A stretch of DNA of 64,000 nt from Okapia johnstoni (taxonomy: Eukaryota > Chordata > Mammalia > Artiodactyla > Giraffidae): positions 22,356,001 through 22,420,000 of the forward strand of contig CM044314.1 in NCBI GenBank assembly GCA_024291935.2, read 5' to 3'. The translations under genes and the position numbers were made by a program. This document shows positions 23,863 through 35,100 of this stretch, piece by piece. The notes beneath the pieces were generated by a model. The model worked only from the letters and a program-made list of their open reading frames with translations. It was not told the origin of the DNA and made no database searches. Position 1 is the first letter of the stretch; each line of letters begins with the position of its first letter.

Positions 23863-24117
23863 GGAGAAGGCACTGGCAACCCACTCCAGTGCTTTTGCCT
23901 GGAAAATCCCATGGACGGAGGAGCCTGGTAGGCTGCGGTCCTTGGGGTCGCTAAGAGTTAGATACGACTGAGCAACTTCACTTTCAATTTTCACTTTCAT
24001 GCATCGGAGAAGGAAATGGCAACCCACTCTAGTGTTCTTGCCTGGAGAATCCCAGGGATCGGGGAGCCTGGTGGGCTGCCATCTATGGGGTCGCACAGAG
24101 TCGGACACAACTAAAGC
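23863..24117 (+). repeat. Bov-A2 SINE (two BovA units)
   Basis: Two BovA monomers lie in tandem without a tRNA head. Each has the GGAGAAGG(C/A)A(C/A)TGGCAACCCACTC start and a GGGGTCGC(T/A)(A/C)AGAGT(T/C) core. They are joined by a TTTCAATTTTCACTTTCATGC linker at about 23981-24002. This is the dimeric Bov-A2 arrangement known from ruminants. A short MER-like stretch (23818-23856) precedes it. Confidence 0.9.
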
Positions 24118-24378
24118 TTTGACTAGATGGAACTTTGTGGGCAAAGTAATGTCTCTGCTTTTTAATATGCTGTCTAGGTTGGTCATAGTTTTTCTCCCAA
24201 GGAGCAAGAGTCCTTTAATTTCATGGCTGATTCTGGAGCCATGGCATTAAATCACACTTTAATTCCAGTGATTCTTGAGCTCAAGAAAATAAAATCTGTC
24301 ACTGTTTCCATTGTTTCCCCTCTATTTGCCATGAAGTGATGGGACTGGATGCTAAGATCTTAGTTTTTTGAATGCTGA
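24114..24378 (-). mobile_element. BovB LINE fragment, antisense
   Basis: The plus strand carries the reverse complement of the BovB ORF segment (AAAGTAATGTCTCTGCTTTT, CTGTCTAGGTTGGTCATAGT, then CACTGTTTCCATTGTTTCCC). The segment around 24236-24282 differs from the family by a small rearrangement. Its 3' end is missing exactly where Bov-A2 begins. Confidence 0.85.
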
Positions 24379-25650
24379 GTGGGACCTTACCTTACACTAT
24401 ACAAAAAATAAACTCTAAGTAGATCAAAGACCAAAATGTGAGACTTAAAGCTATAAAAATGCTAGAGGAAAAAGTAAAAGGGGAAAGTAACGGGGGGAGA
24501 AGTCACAACATTGGATTTAACAATGATTTCTCAAGTATGACACCAGAAGAGTAGGCAATAAAAGAAAAACGGAAAAATTGGACTACATCAAAATAAAAAT
24601 TTCTATGCACCAAAGGACACAATTGACAGGTGAAAAGGTAAACTGAAGAAGGGAGGAAAATATTTGCAAATCACATTTCTGAAAAGGGATTCATATCTAG
24701 AATATATGAAGAATACTATAACCCAAGGGCACAAAAACAAACAACTTGACTTTAAAAATGGGCAAAGGACTTGAACAGACATTTCTTCAAGGAAGTTACA
24801 TAATACAAAATGATGCTTATCATCTTTAATCATTAGGGAAATGCAAATCTAACCCACAATGAGATGTTACTTCATATCAGCTAGAATGGCTACTATTCAA
24901 AAATTGACAGTAAGTGTTGGTAGAATATGGGAATATTGGAACCCTTGTACATTGTGGGTAGGAATGTAAAGTGGTACAATTCCAGTGGAAAATAGTATGG
25001 CAGTTCTTAAAAAAATTTAAAGAGAATTACCATATGATCCAGCAATTCTACTTTGGAGTATATAATTTAAAAAAATTGAATTCTCAGTTCAATGATATTG
25101 AATATCATTGTGATATTTGTGACAACCATGTTCATAACAGCACTATTCACAATAGTCAAAAGGTAGAAAGCAACTCAGTGTCTATCACTGACTGAATGGA
25201 TAAACAAAACAAAATGTGGTACACACATGCAATGCATGTGCATGCGATGGAATATTATGCAGCTTCAGAAAGGAAGAAATCTGACCCATGCTATGACATG
25301 CATAGATGAATCTGAAGACATTATGCTAAGTGAAATAAGCTAGCCGCAAAAGACATGCACTGTATAATTCCGCTCGTATGAGAGATCTAGAGTAGTCAAA
25401 TTCATAGAGATATTAATAGAACGTAGCATGGTGGTTGCCAGATGTTGCAGAGAGAGGAGAATGGAGAATTGTTAAATGCAAACAGACTTTCAGTTTTCTG
25501 AGAGGAGAAAGAGTTCTAGAGATAGATGATGGCTACTCTTACACAACAATGTGAGTGTACTTAATATTACTGAATCTTACACTTAAAAATGGTCAGAAAA
25601 GTAAATTTTGTTATGTGCATTTTACCGCCATTAAAAAAAAATATTGAAGG
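24379..25650 (+). mobile_element. Old L1 3' portion
   Basis: Sense-strand relic of L1 ORF2 C-terminus and 3' UTR. AACTCTAAGTAGATCAAAGA, TGGGCAAAGGACTTGAACAG, CCATATGATCCAGCAATTCT and GCACTATTCACAATAGTCAA are ORF2 landmarks. TAGCATGGTGGTTGCCAGA and an A-run at 25633-25641 close the UTR. Frames are shattered; one 74-codon piece survives. More diverged than the L1 at 19116. Confidence 0.88.
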
Positions 25651-25762
25651 GCCATGAAAACCCTGGGGTGAGGGGATTTATCAAGGAGGCAATGGAAAGG
25701 CCTCCAGAACCCAAGTGAGGGAATGATTTGGTCATTGAGGTTCAGAATTGGTGCATGTGGCT

Positions 25763-25980
25763 GTGTGCTAAGTTGCTTTGGTCATGTCTGATTCTTTGAG
25801 ACCCATGGCCTGTAGCCCACCAGGCTCCTCTGCCCTTGGAATTCTCCCTGCAAGAGTACTGGAGTGGGTTGCCATGCTCTCCTCCAGGGGATCTTCCTGA
25901 TACAGGGATCAAACCCTCTTCTCCTACATCTCCTGCATTAGCAGATGGATTCTTTACTACTAGTGCCACCTGGGAAGTCT
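25763..25980 (-). repeat. Bov-tA SINE
   Basis: Antisense copy: tail GTGTGCTAAGTTGCTTTGGT, body CCAGGCTCCTCTGCCCTTGG, head complement CACCTGGGAAGTCT at 25967-25980. Confidence 0.92.
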
Positions 25981-26084
25981 CTGGGAGTGGTAATCCTACC
26001 CATCCACCCATCTTTGTATGTAGACAGCCTGGTTTAAAGGAAGGACTCTTTGGTGTCAGAGAACCAGTTAGGAGTTAGCCTAGA

Positions 26085-26272
26085 GATTCATGATTCTTAA
26101 CTTTTCAAGGACATCAGACTGGCTGAAGAGCTTATTTAGGGTGTAGGCATAGGCTGTCCTCACACACTCATATTCAGTGGGTCTAGGGAGAACCCGAGAC
26201 TGTACATTTCTAACAAGCTCACAGGTTATACTAATGGGGCTGGTCTAAGACCCTCCTTTAAGTATCACTGTT
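26085..26272 (+). repeat. hAT-type MER element (MER20/MER5-like)
   Basis: TTCAGTGGGTCTAGGGAGAA, TGTACATTTCTAACAAGCTC and GTATCACTG follow the layout of a small non-autonomous hAT element (attcagtaggtctggggtgg..., catttctaacaagttccc...). No transposase. Family name from memory. Confidence 0.55.
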
Positions 26273-27178
26273 ATAGGGAAGAGGCAGAGGGGGCTATCAA
26301 GAAGTACTAGAAGCAAAGTGAGCAGCCAGTCCACGGCTGGCAGGGTGATGACTGAGACCATCGTGGGGTCCGGACACCTGGTCTGATCTGTTTACACTCA
26401 TGCTGCAAGGTTTATAAGAAGCCACCTGAGGTGGATTTACTACCCACTCATAAGAACAGCCTCATTGAGTAAACAACCCCAAACGATCCATTTCCTGGCC
26501 ATTCCCTCCCTGCGTGCCCCAAGTTCAGCAAAACTGAAACCACCTGCCTTTCTGAGAAAAGCTTCCTTATACTTTATTACCCACTTTTATGGGCTCCATG
26601 ATACGAGTTCTGACATCAATGATCATGTTCTCGTTTATCACGTGGCCTGGCAAGATAGCGGCCTGCACACTCTGAGCTCCATGCTTTGATGCTCTTTAGA
26701 GCCGAAGGCAAGCGGCTGCTTTTAAAAACACAGTTAATAATTCTCCAAGCCGGAAGCCAGGATTTGCACCCTGGAGAGGGTTGGCTTTGTGTTGGGAAGT
26801 CTGCTTCAACATCTGGCCCTTGGCAGGGTCTCCAGGAGATGCAGGCAGCTGCTGCTTCCTTCTTTCCCACCTGGGAAAAAATGGGATTGCAATAACCTCC
26901 ATAGTGGCTGGGAAGATAGCAGAGTGTGTTCTGGGGTCTTCTACGGTCACAGCAGGTTCTGGACAGAATATAAAGACTGGGATTCTATGGCTAGTCTTTT
27001 CTCGCCATGGATCTGGTACCCAGATCTGGGCATTCTCTGGGCCTCTATCAAGTTGGGGAGATTCTGGTTCCCAGTTTGTGTTGCAGTTTCCTTTGGTTCT
27101 CAATACTGGGGAGCTTGCAGATACACTCCACCTTCTCAAATAAGACTGTGTTATCAGTAGCTGATCACGAACCCATGG
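26273..27178. other. Single-copy DNA with overlapping frames
   Basis: Three overlapping frames of 120-147 codons cover 26696-27160 on both strands. None has a recognised domain, and overlap on both strands argues for a stop-poor patch, not coding sequence. No repeat is seen. Confidence 0.45.
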
Positions 27179-27186
27179 GCATCCAG

Positions 27187-28276
27187 TTCAGTTCAGTTCA
27201 GTCGCTCAGTCTTGTCTGACTCTTTGCGACCCCATGAATTGCAGCATGCCAGGCCTCCCTGTCCATCACCAACTCCCGGAGTTTACTCAAACCCATGTCC
27301 ATCGAGTCAGTGATGCCATCCAACCATCTCATCCTCTGTTGTCCCCTTCTTCTCCTGCCCCCAATCCTTTCCAGCATCAGGGTCTTTTCCAGTGAGTCAA
27401 CTCTTCACATGAGGTGGCCAAAGTATTGGAGTTTCAGCTTCAACATCAGTCCTTCCAATGAACACCCAGGACCGATCTCCTTTAGGATGGACTGATTGGA
27501 TCTTCTTGCAGTCCAAGGGACTCTCAAGAGTCTTCTCCAACACCACAGTTCAAAAGCATCAATTCTGCAGTGCTCAGCTTTCTTCACCGTCCAACTCTCA
27601 CATCCATACATGACCACTGGAAAAACCATAGCCTGGACTAGACGGACTTTTGTTGGCAAAGTAATGTCTCTGCTTTTAAATATGCTACCTAGGTTGGCCA
27701 TAACCTTCCTTCCAATGAGTAAGCATCTTTTAATTTCATGGCTGCAATCACCATCAGCAGTGATTTTTGAGCCCCCAAAAATAAAGTCTGACACTGTTTC
27801 CACTGTTTCCCCACCTATTTCCCATGAAGTGATGGGACAAGATGCCATGATCTTAGTTTTCTGAACGTTGAGCTTTAAGCCAACTTTTTCACTCTCCTCT
27901 TTCACTTTCATTAAGAGGCTCTTTAGTTCCTCTTCACGTTCTGCCATAAGGGTGGTGTCATCTGCATATCTGAGGTTATTGATATTTCTCCCGGCAATCT
28001 CGATTCCAGCTTGTGTTTCTTCCAGCCCAGCATTTCTCATGATGTACTCTGCATATAAGTTAAATAAGCAGGGTGACAATATACAGCCTTGATGCACTCC
28101 TTTTCCTATTTGGAGTCTGCAGTCTGTTGTTCCATGTCCAGTTCTAATTGTTGCTTCCTGACCTGCATACAGGTTTCTCAAGAGACAGGTCAGATGGTCT
28201 GGTATTCCCATCTCTTTTAGAATTTTCCACAGTTTATTGTGATCCACACAGTCAAAGGCTTTGGCATAGTCAATAA
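27187..28276 (-). mobile_element. BovB LINE, long open RT frame (ACTGA tail)
   Basis: This is a 5'-truncated BovB of about 1.09 kb. On the minus strand one uninterrupted frame runs from the truncation point (DYAKAFDCVDH, RT palm) past RYADD at about 27955-27970 to VMYGCESWTVKKAE. It stops at 27405, where CGA of the family has become TGA (CpG decay). The rest of the C-terminus lies beyond the stop, and the end is a GAACTGAACTGAACTG tail (27187-27200 on plus). An 8-bp duplication GCATCCAG lies at 27179-27186 and 28277-28284. Confidence 0.95.
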
Positions 28277-28284
28277 GCATCCAG

Positions 28285-28669
28285 AGAGCAGTGCAAAATT
28301 TTGACTTTTTGACTCTGCCTCTTACCAGCAGGTGCATCCTGGTCCCTATGGAATTGGTCTTGAGCTTCTGGGGAGCCAAGGTCCCTCCTCCCTGGTTTCC
28401 TTCTTGTTCTCCCACTGTTGCTGCCCCTTGTGGCAAAGCTGTGAGGATGAACTTTCTATTCCTAATGGCACTATCTTGGCCTGATGCGTGTGTTTCCCCA
28501 TGGTCCTCTGCAGCGTGTGGACTCTCACAAAGAAAAAGAAAGGATGTTAAACCTGTAAGATCTGGGTCTAACAGCATGTGAATGAACCCCAGATCTGGAA
28601 AACATCTTGGTTACATGACTCTTCTCTGGACAGAATCACCCCTCTAGGGAGTGGTGTGTCATCACAGAA
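28285..28669. other. Single-copy DNA fused to the BovB frame
   Basis: The minus-strand BovB frame stays open by chance through this host DNA up to 28577, giving a 390-codon hybrid frame. The host part has no recognised domain. Confidence 0.6.
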
Positions 28670-28720
28670 GAGTACCCAATGCCTGGCATGCTGCAGGCAC
28701 TCAAGAAATGTCTATTATCA
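28670..28720 (+). repeat. MIR 3' end
   Basis: CCCAATGCCTGGCATGCTGC, then AGGCACTCAAGAAATGTCTATTATC resembles the MIR 3' end (tgcctggcacatag..., caataaatg...). Short remnant. Confidence 0.45.
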
Positions 28721-29525
28721 TCACTCTTATGACACCATGGCCTCAGGAGCTCTCTGGCCCTTCCCCAGGCTCCTCTAAGCTCCTTGCAAGGCTAAAAGTT
28801 GTGTCCATGCCTTTGGGGAGCTCACTGGAAGATATAATCACTTGTTTTCTCTTGGGAGTACCCAAGACACTCCTCAAGTGGGATGAATATGAGTGAAGTT
28901 AGGGGTCAGGAGGGGAGAGTGTGACTTTGTTTCCTGGGGGTGGGGGTGGGGCACAGTTTTCCACTCCTTGGTGGCACCAGGAAAACAGTATGAATACTTC
29001 TTGGCAATAAACAAATAACTTTGAGCCCTGGGAAAGATGGTTTGGAGAGAGGGTGACTGCTCCAAATTGCTCTTTGAAAAGAACAGGCTTTCTTGGCCAA
29101 CAGTGAATCAAACGTGATGAAATACAGTGCGTCTGGCACCGTCTCCTCATGGAAACTGCCCTGCCTCGGGGGAGATGGAAAATGGATGACAAAGCTGTGG
29201 AAAGAGGACTAAGGTGTCACAAATTCTGGATTGTCCCTCAACGTGCAAGTCTCCACAGGGAAAAGGAGGTGCCCGGGTGGCACATGGCCTCAGGCTCTGT
29301 GACAGATGGCTCATGACTGCTAAGTGTCTCCGTGCAGGGTGTCATGCATGGCCCCACCTCTGGATAGACCTGCCTGAGTGGGAGGCGGGTGCTAAGGACA
29401 AAGCCATCTCCAGAACGGGGAGGATGGAGCCCAGGGCCCTGCAAGAGTTGCCACCACGACTGGGTGGCTGCCTCAGATCAAGGGAGCATGCCCTCCACCC
29501 CTCTCTTCCCACTGCATAGGAGATT

Positions 29526-29526
<1 letters not shown>
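28721..29526. other. Single-copy DNA
   Basis: No element or exon recognised. Frames up to 101 codons lack domains. Confidence 0.5.

Positions 29527-29582
<56 letters not shown>
29527..29582. repeat. Perfect (GT)28 microsatellite
   Basis: Uninterrupted dinucleotide array, 56 bp by hand count. Likely length-variable among individuals. Confidence 0.97.
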
Positions 29583-29583
<1 letters not shown>

Positions 29584-29711
29584 TGGGGAGCCATATAGGG
29601 CTGTGTAAAGTAGTAGAACATGCACAGTGATGGGAAGATGCTGAATACCGAGCATGGTAAATTCAGCCTTCTGTCTTCATTAGGATGGAAACTACTCGAA
29701 GGTATGTGCTT

Positions 29712-29932
29712 GAGTGCTAAGTTGCTTCAGTTGTGTCCAACTCTTTGAGACCCTATGGATTGTAGCCGTCCAGGGTCCTCTGTCTGTGGGATTCTCCGGG
29801 CAATAATACTAGAGTGGGGTTGCCATTTCCTCCTCCAGGGGATCTTCCTGACCTAGGGATCGAACCTACATCTCTTACATTTCCGGCATTGGCAAGCGGG
29901 TTCTTTACCACTACAGTCACCTGGGAAGCCTC
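29712..29932 (-). repeat. Bov-tA SINE
   Basis: Antisense copy: GAGTGCTAAGTTGCTTCAGT tail, body, head complement CACCTGGGAAGCCTC. Confidence 0.94.
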
Positions 29933-31239
29933 ACTGAAATGTATACTTGGCGTATAAAAAAGTACACATTGAATCTTGGCTTTGTATTTATGAAAAGCAA
30001 AGAAATTGAATACTTGGGGATGAGGTTTCAATGCACCAAAGTGTAAATATTCAAATATGTGTGGAAATGCATTTTCAGTAAACTTATACCTTGGAATTGC
30101 TCTATATTTAAATCCTGAATGCATGAAATAAATAAATGTACTTTTGTCTCTGTGGACAACATTGTAAAATGAAGCTGTGAAAAATTCTTTTGACAATTTT
30201 AAGTTATTGTTCAAGGCACAATTTTTATTTGAGGATTTCACAGTTTATGGTGGATCATTTTAAGTATCACTTTGTAAGTAAATTTTAGATTTTAAAATTG
30301 GCTATGCATTTATTTCTGGAGTTGTAACTGACCTTCAGAGGAAAGCAGAAGGCTTGAGTTTATATAAATCTGTCCAGAGAACCTGTATGTAGGAAACTAT
30401 GGCACCATATCATGTTGTGATGTCACAGTTTACAAAATTCCTCCTTCAATAACAGTCCCAAGTCAGCGATCAAGTTCTGTGCAGCAAATGGCAATAAGAG
30501 AAAGTAAGATAACAAAACAGACTGAGAGGAAATTGCCCTAGAGTTGGGCAGGAAGCATCCAGTCTGGCTATTAAGAGCTTTGTGACACTGATGTGCTGAG
30601 AAGAGTGCAGAGGAGCCTGTGACAAGGATTCAGGTGGCTTTCCTTCACGGGAACACCAGCAAGGACAAAGTTGGGAGTGGACTGGCAAGTGAGTACCCAG
30701 GCTTTTGCTGGCCACCCATGTCATCCTTTAGGAATGTGGCTTAGGTGTTATTTCCCTGACCCTCTGGATAAAGTAGGGGGTCTGGTTCATACTCCCTTAG
30801 TTTCTCCCACAGATCCCCCACAGATGCGCTTGCGTACGGCACTGGGACTTCTTGTTGAAGTTCCTGCCTGCACGAGCCTGTCCTTTGTGTGTTCATTTCT
30901 TCTGGCTCTGAGCTGGATGCCTCCTGCATCTCCTCCCGGACATGCACTTTATGAATACGAAAGATGTGCATTGTCCTTCCTCCAGCTGGAGTTAGCAGTG
31001 GTTACTCTGCTTGGGGCACAGAGCTTCAGATGAAGAAGTACTGGATGCAAAGATGTTCCTAAGTTTTCATTTCCACCATCAAGAGGCAAGTAAAGTACAT
31101 CACTATGGCTAGGTGGGGCAGATGTCTTGGGGTCACCATATTCCTCACGAGGGGTGGAGATGGAGCTGTTAGCTTGGACCTGAGGCCAGTTCTGGGAAGG
31201 GTGAGAGTGCCCTGAAGGGCAGCTCGTCATCAAGTCTGG
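29933..31239. other. Single-copy DNA
   Basis: 29940-30460 is AT-rich; the rest is average. No element or exon recognised. The longest frame not using SINE sequence is 120 codons (30671-31033) and unrecognised. Confidence 0.5.
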
Positions 31240-31368
31240 CTATCCATCTATCCATCCATCTACCCACCCAGTCACCCTTCCACTCATCCACCCATCCATC
31301 TACCCACCCACTCACCCATCCATCCACCACCCACCTACCCACCCACCCATCCACCCATCCATCCATCT
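31240..31368. repeat. (CATC/CACC)n tetranucleotide array
   Basis: Imperfect tandem array built from CATC and CACC units with CTAC and CACT variants. The minus strand reads as a Trp/Gly/Val/Asp-rich open frame that is purely a product of the repeat. Confidence 0.93.
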
Positions 31369-32387
31369 GCTTGTGTCTGTAGGCCCTTCCATCTCCAAGG
31401 TGCCTCCTCTCAGCAAGACACTCCGCCCTCCCCACCACTGGGTCTTTCCCACTATTTCTAAATACAGTCAAGAGTCTCCTTTTAAACAACTGCTCACGTT
31501 CACTCAGTCTGCCCCACATGTACTTCCTATCTCTTCTCTCTCATTCTCATGAGATTCATGAGAGAAAGGACTTTCTCAGTGCCCCCTCCCCACCCCACTC
31601 TCGCCCTCAAGAGAGGACACACTCAGCCACCCGGGGCTTCATGCATCTGCCAAACAGGCACCTTCAGGGCAACCCTGTGTCTTGCTGTCTTCACTATGCA
31701 CATTCTCTTAGGAACCCTTCCAGCCACCACCCTGGCTTTAAAGGTGTGGTGGTTACATATTTGCCAGACAACTGAATCATTCCAAAGGCCAACAGGTTAT
31801 TCTCTTTTGCTGTGGCAGGAAGGATCCATTTTTCACATTTATCTACTCAGGTTGGGTTGGAGGAGTATTGCAGCTACAAACTTAAATGGCAGGAGATGGA
31901 CCTCGTCTGCCTTTCCCATTCCAAGGAGGGGTGGTTCCCAGGGGACTTGCTGGCAGAGCCTCAAGTGGAAGCTGGAGCGACTTTCCTGGAAGCAGAGCTG
32001 CCTGGGGGCTGGTGGCAGGTGCACAGAGTCCTGGGCAATGTCTGGGCTAGGGCACAGGTTTCTGGGCACTCCTCTCCCAGCCTCTGCATCCTCACTCCCA
32101 GCTCAAAGGTGCCGGTGGAAGGAGAGAGGCTGCAGTGGGTGAGTGCACATGACCTCCTGGTCCTGATAGTGCCCCCAGCGGAGGGCAACCACCTGGAATC
32201 CTTCTCCCTCAGGACAACATAGAAAAGAGGAAATCAGTATCTGTCGAGTGATCCAAACAAGGCAGAGATTTCCCAAGGTGACATCTGAAGAAATAAGCTC
32301 TGTGACGTGGCCTGCTGGGGTTGCAAGGTCTCATGGAGTCAGGCATTGCTTCTACCTGGCCATGTCAAAACACTGAGGGGCAGAAGT
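31369..32387. other. Single-copy DNA with a 197-codon open frame
   Basis: A plus frame at 31549-32142 is open for 197 codons, overlapped by a 136-codon plus frame (31812-32222) and minus frames. I recognise no domain, signal peptide or conserved motif. The ATG has a weak context. It is more likely chance in GC-rich DNA than a gene. Confidence 0.4.
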
Positions 32388-32562
32388 TCTGGACCAGGAG
32401 ACATTTTGCCATCAGAGAACACGATGCTGGAGACACATCTGGTTGTCACAACTGGTAGGGAGCCAGGAAGCTGCCAAGTGTTCTACAGTACAAAGAAGCA
32501 ACCCCACGAAAATCACCTGATCCTAAAAGTCCATGGTGCTGAGGTTGAGAAACTCCATTCTG
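32388..32562 (+). repeat. MER5A-like hAT element
   Basis: AGGAGACATTTTGCCATCAG, CATCTGGTTGTCACAACTGG, AGTGTTCTACAGTACA and GTGCTGAGGTTGAGAAACTC follow the order of the mammalian MER5A non-autonomous DNA transposon. About 175 bp, near full length. Confidence 0.8.
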
Positions 32563-34399
32563 CATGACTGCCTGGAGGACTGGTTCTACTTAGTAGACTG
32601 AGAGCTTCCATGTGGCCAGTGCACTGAGGTTCTGAGGAGGAAAGTTATCCCACCAAGCCTCCTAGGATTGGCTCATTGGCTCCAGCTGCTGCCCTTCCTT
32701 CCTGTGTAGTTTCCTGTGTCCCCAGAGATGGAATCCCACAAGTCAGAAAGCTCCAGGCACAGTAAGTGTGTGGGTCTGCCCTGGGAGCTGTGAGCGGGGC
32801 TCTGTTCTGGTTTAATGAGATGAAGGGGGACCTTGACGTCAGTCCGACATGAGCTGGAAATAGTGTGAGGAAGACAGCAAGGGTACTCTTGGTTATCTCC
32901 TGAATGACATCTGCAGAACTCAGAGACTAGAGACAGTTTGTTAGATCTTATGGATATTGTGGGTCAGGGATCCTGGCCAGGCATGCCTGGATGATTTTCC
33001 AGCTCCAGGTAGCATGGGCTGAGTTCAGTTGGTGGTTATCCACTGGCAAATGGATGTCTGGTGGTCCAAGCTCTTGGCTCCCATATCTGGCACACTGACA
33101 GGGGTGGCTGCAGGCTGAACCTGGCTGGGATGATGGCTCAGAGGGCTTCCTCAGAGCACCCAGGAGTGGCTGGCTGTCTAATGGTGCTCCAGGGTTCCCC
33201 AAGAGGGTCCATGAGTTGGGAAAAGATTGCAGCTCTTTCATAATAACCCGAGCCCAGAATTTGGCACCATGTTCTGTCCTGTCTGCTATATTTTATTGGT
33301 GAAAAGAGACCCAGATCCACCTGAATTCAAGAGGGAGGGGACACAGGCTTCTATGGGGTGTGTGGGTGTCAAAAAAAGGGCAACCATCTTTAATCACCCC
33401 CACTCCAGCTTCATCCTAGAGGATACATGAGGCACATTAGAGGTGATAAAACCCAGACATGGAGCCAGATATGCCTCCCTCCTCTTTGAGGACAGCAAAA
33501 TTCCAAGGAAAGCAGTGTCAGGATATCAGCAGTGTAAGAATGACCTGGCGATGAAGATCATGATGTTGGTGACTGGTCCAGCTCCATGGCAGTTCCTTTT
33601 CCATGGCAGGTGGCCTCACCATTCCTTTCTTCCTGGCAACCACCCTCTATCCCTTGCCCCACATTAATGCACAGATTTCCTGACTACAGAATAGATGGTA
33701 GAGCAGGAGCTGGTCTTCAGAGTCCATGGTGATGTGGCTCCCCGGCTCAGATTATTTTTACCAAGTGTTGATTTGGTAAGAACAATTCTGCCTGAGTTCC
33801 CAGTGGGGAGCATGGAGGGAGGGAGAATTTTCTACAATAAGCAACTTTGCATGAGCAGCTCCTGCTTGCTCATGAGGGATCCTTGGCATTTCATGGAAAC
33901 AGGACAGTTGAGAAAACTCATGGGGACTCAGTAACGGGCCAAATGAGGAAGCCAGTAAATGCAGGCAGGAAGGCCCATGGTTCCTGTTTAACCCCTTGTG
34001 TTAAATGTATGTGATGATTTGAGGTGTGTTGATATCAGATGCCCCTTCAAAGAGGAGCCTGTTGTCTTCCTGTTTCTCCTGAGCACGAAGAGTTCTTAGG
34101 ACTCTACTGGTGACTTTAGTCTCTGCCCTGGGGGTCATCTCTCTTCTCTCTTCCTCCTCTTCCCCAATATGCTTGGGCTCCCAGGTGAACTGAACTCTCT
34201 CTAAAGACCGATCTTGGAAGTGAACCTATTTCTGGTTATTTAAGTCACTTCCCACGAGGCCAATGACCGTCTTCTGAAGAGAGATTAGAGGTGAAGAGAA
34301 GCAGCACAAAGATGTGAAGATGCCCGCAGAGCTAGCCGAAGCTCCCAGATATTAAGGGATGTTTAGGAGATGCTGGGGATGGTTGGAAGAAAGGCATCC
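32563..34399. other. Single-copy DNA
   Basis: No repeat or exon recognised in this 1.8 kb. Confidence 0.5.
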
Positions 34400-34490
34400 T
34401 TCCAGATGTTATTTCAAATGTGATGCTGGTAAGGCAAAGTGCCTCACACAGAGAAAATATTCGATGAATTTTAGCTACTTTAAAAAAAAA
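34400..34490 (+). repeat. MIR 3' end
   Basis: AAAGTGCCTCACACAGAGAAAATATTCGATGAATTTTAGCTACTTT resembles the MIR 3' end (gtgcctggcacacag..., gatgaatgttagctatta). Diverged. Confidence 0.45.
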
Positions 34491-34760
34491 AACTATTTTA
34501 TGTTTCTTTTGATAATTGCATTTTAGAATAATTTTCTCAGTCAGTAACATATTAATTACTTTCTGTCCTGTCCATCCAGGTGGTGACTATGGTTCAGAAT
34601 TCTGCATTGCACATGTAATCTATTAAGAAAGGCCCCCTTCCCTGGCATTCCAGTAGGTAACCTATATGAAAACGTCTGTGGCTAAAGATATTTAATAAAA
34701 GTGAGATGGTAATGATGGGGCATCTTTCTGCTTTTGAAGCAAACCTTGAAAGATCCTTTA

Positions 34761-34956
34761 GTGAAGTTGCTCAGTCGTGTGCAACTCTTTGCGGCCCCAT
34801 AGACTATAGCCTGCCAGGCTCCCCCATCCATGAGATTTTCCAGGCAAGAATACTGTGGTGGGTTGCCATTTCCTTCTCCACGGGATCTTCCCAACCCAGG
34901 GATTGAACTTGGGTCTCTGGTATTGCAGACACTCTTTACCGTCTGAGCCACCAGGT
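34761..34956 (-). repeat. Bov-tA SINE
   Basis: Antisense copy: GTGAAGTTGCTCAGTCGTGT tail, GGCAAGAATACTGTGGTGGG body, head complement GTCTGAGCCACCAGG. The first bases of the head (GGGCTTCC) are missing. Confidence 0.93.
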
Positions 34957-34984
34957 ATAAAGTAATAAGTAAATTGATTTTTTC

Positions 34985-35100
34985 CCCCTTTTGGCTTTGA
35001 TTCATCTTAGAAGGTAGGGATCCTGGGCCATGGTATGCTGAACATCTAACTCCCTCTCTGTGTCATTCAGATGCTCAGGAAATGTTAGTTGAGATACCAG
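34985..35100 (+). repeat. Possible L2 3' end
   Basis: TTAGAAGGTAGGGATCCTGG and CATTCAGATGCTCAGGAAATGTTAGTTGAG resemble the L2 3' UTR end (agggcagggatc..., gtgctcaataaatg..., ttgaatg). Weak. Confidence 0.3.

Noticed and set aside
26696..27160. Overlapping 120-147-codon frames as genes
   Set aside because: Open on both strands over the same DNA and unrecognised; stop-poor composition is simpler.
27405..28577. 390-codon minus-strand frame as a new reverse-transcriptase gene
   Set aside because: It is a 5'-truncated BovB fused by chance to host DNA; no promoter, endonuclease domain or intact C-terminus.
31169..31519. Minus frame rich in [12 protein letters not shown] repeats as a repeat protein
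   Set aside because: It is a translation of the tetranucleotide array.
31549..32142. 197-codon plus frame as a gene
   Set aside because: No domain, overlapping frames on both strands, no splice context.
29933..34760. SINE-free interval as evidence of functional constraint
   Set aside because: A 4.8-kb gap is not unusual at this SINE density, and no exon or conserved motif was recognised in it.
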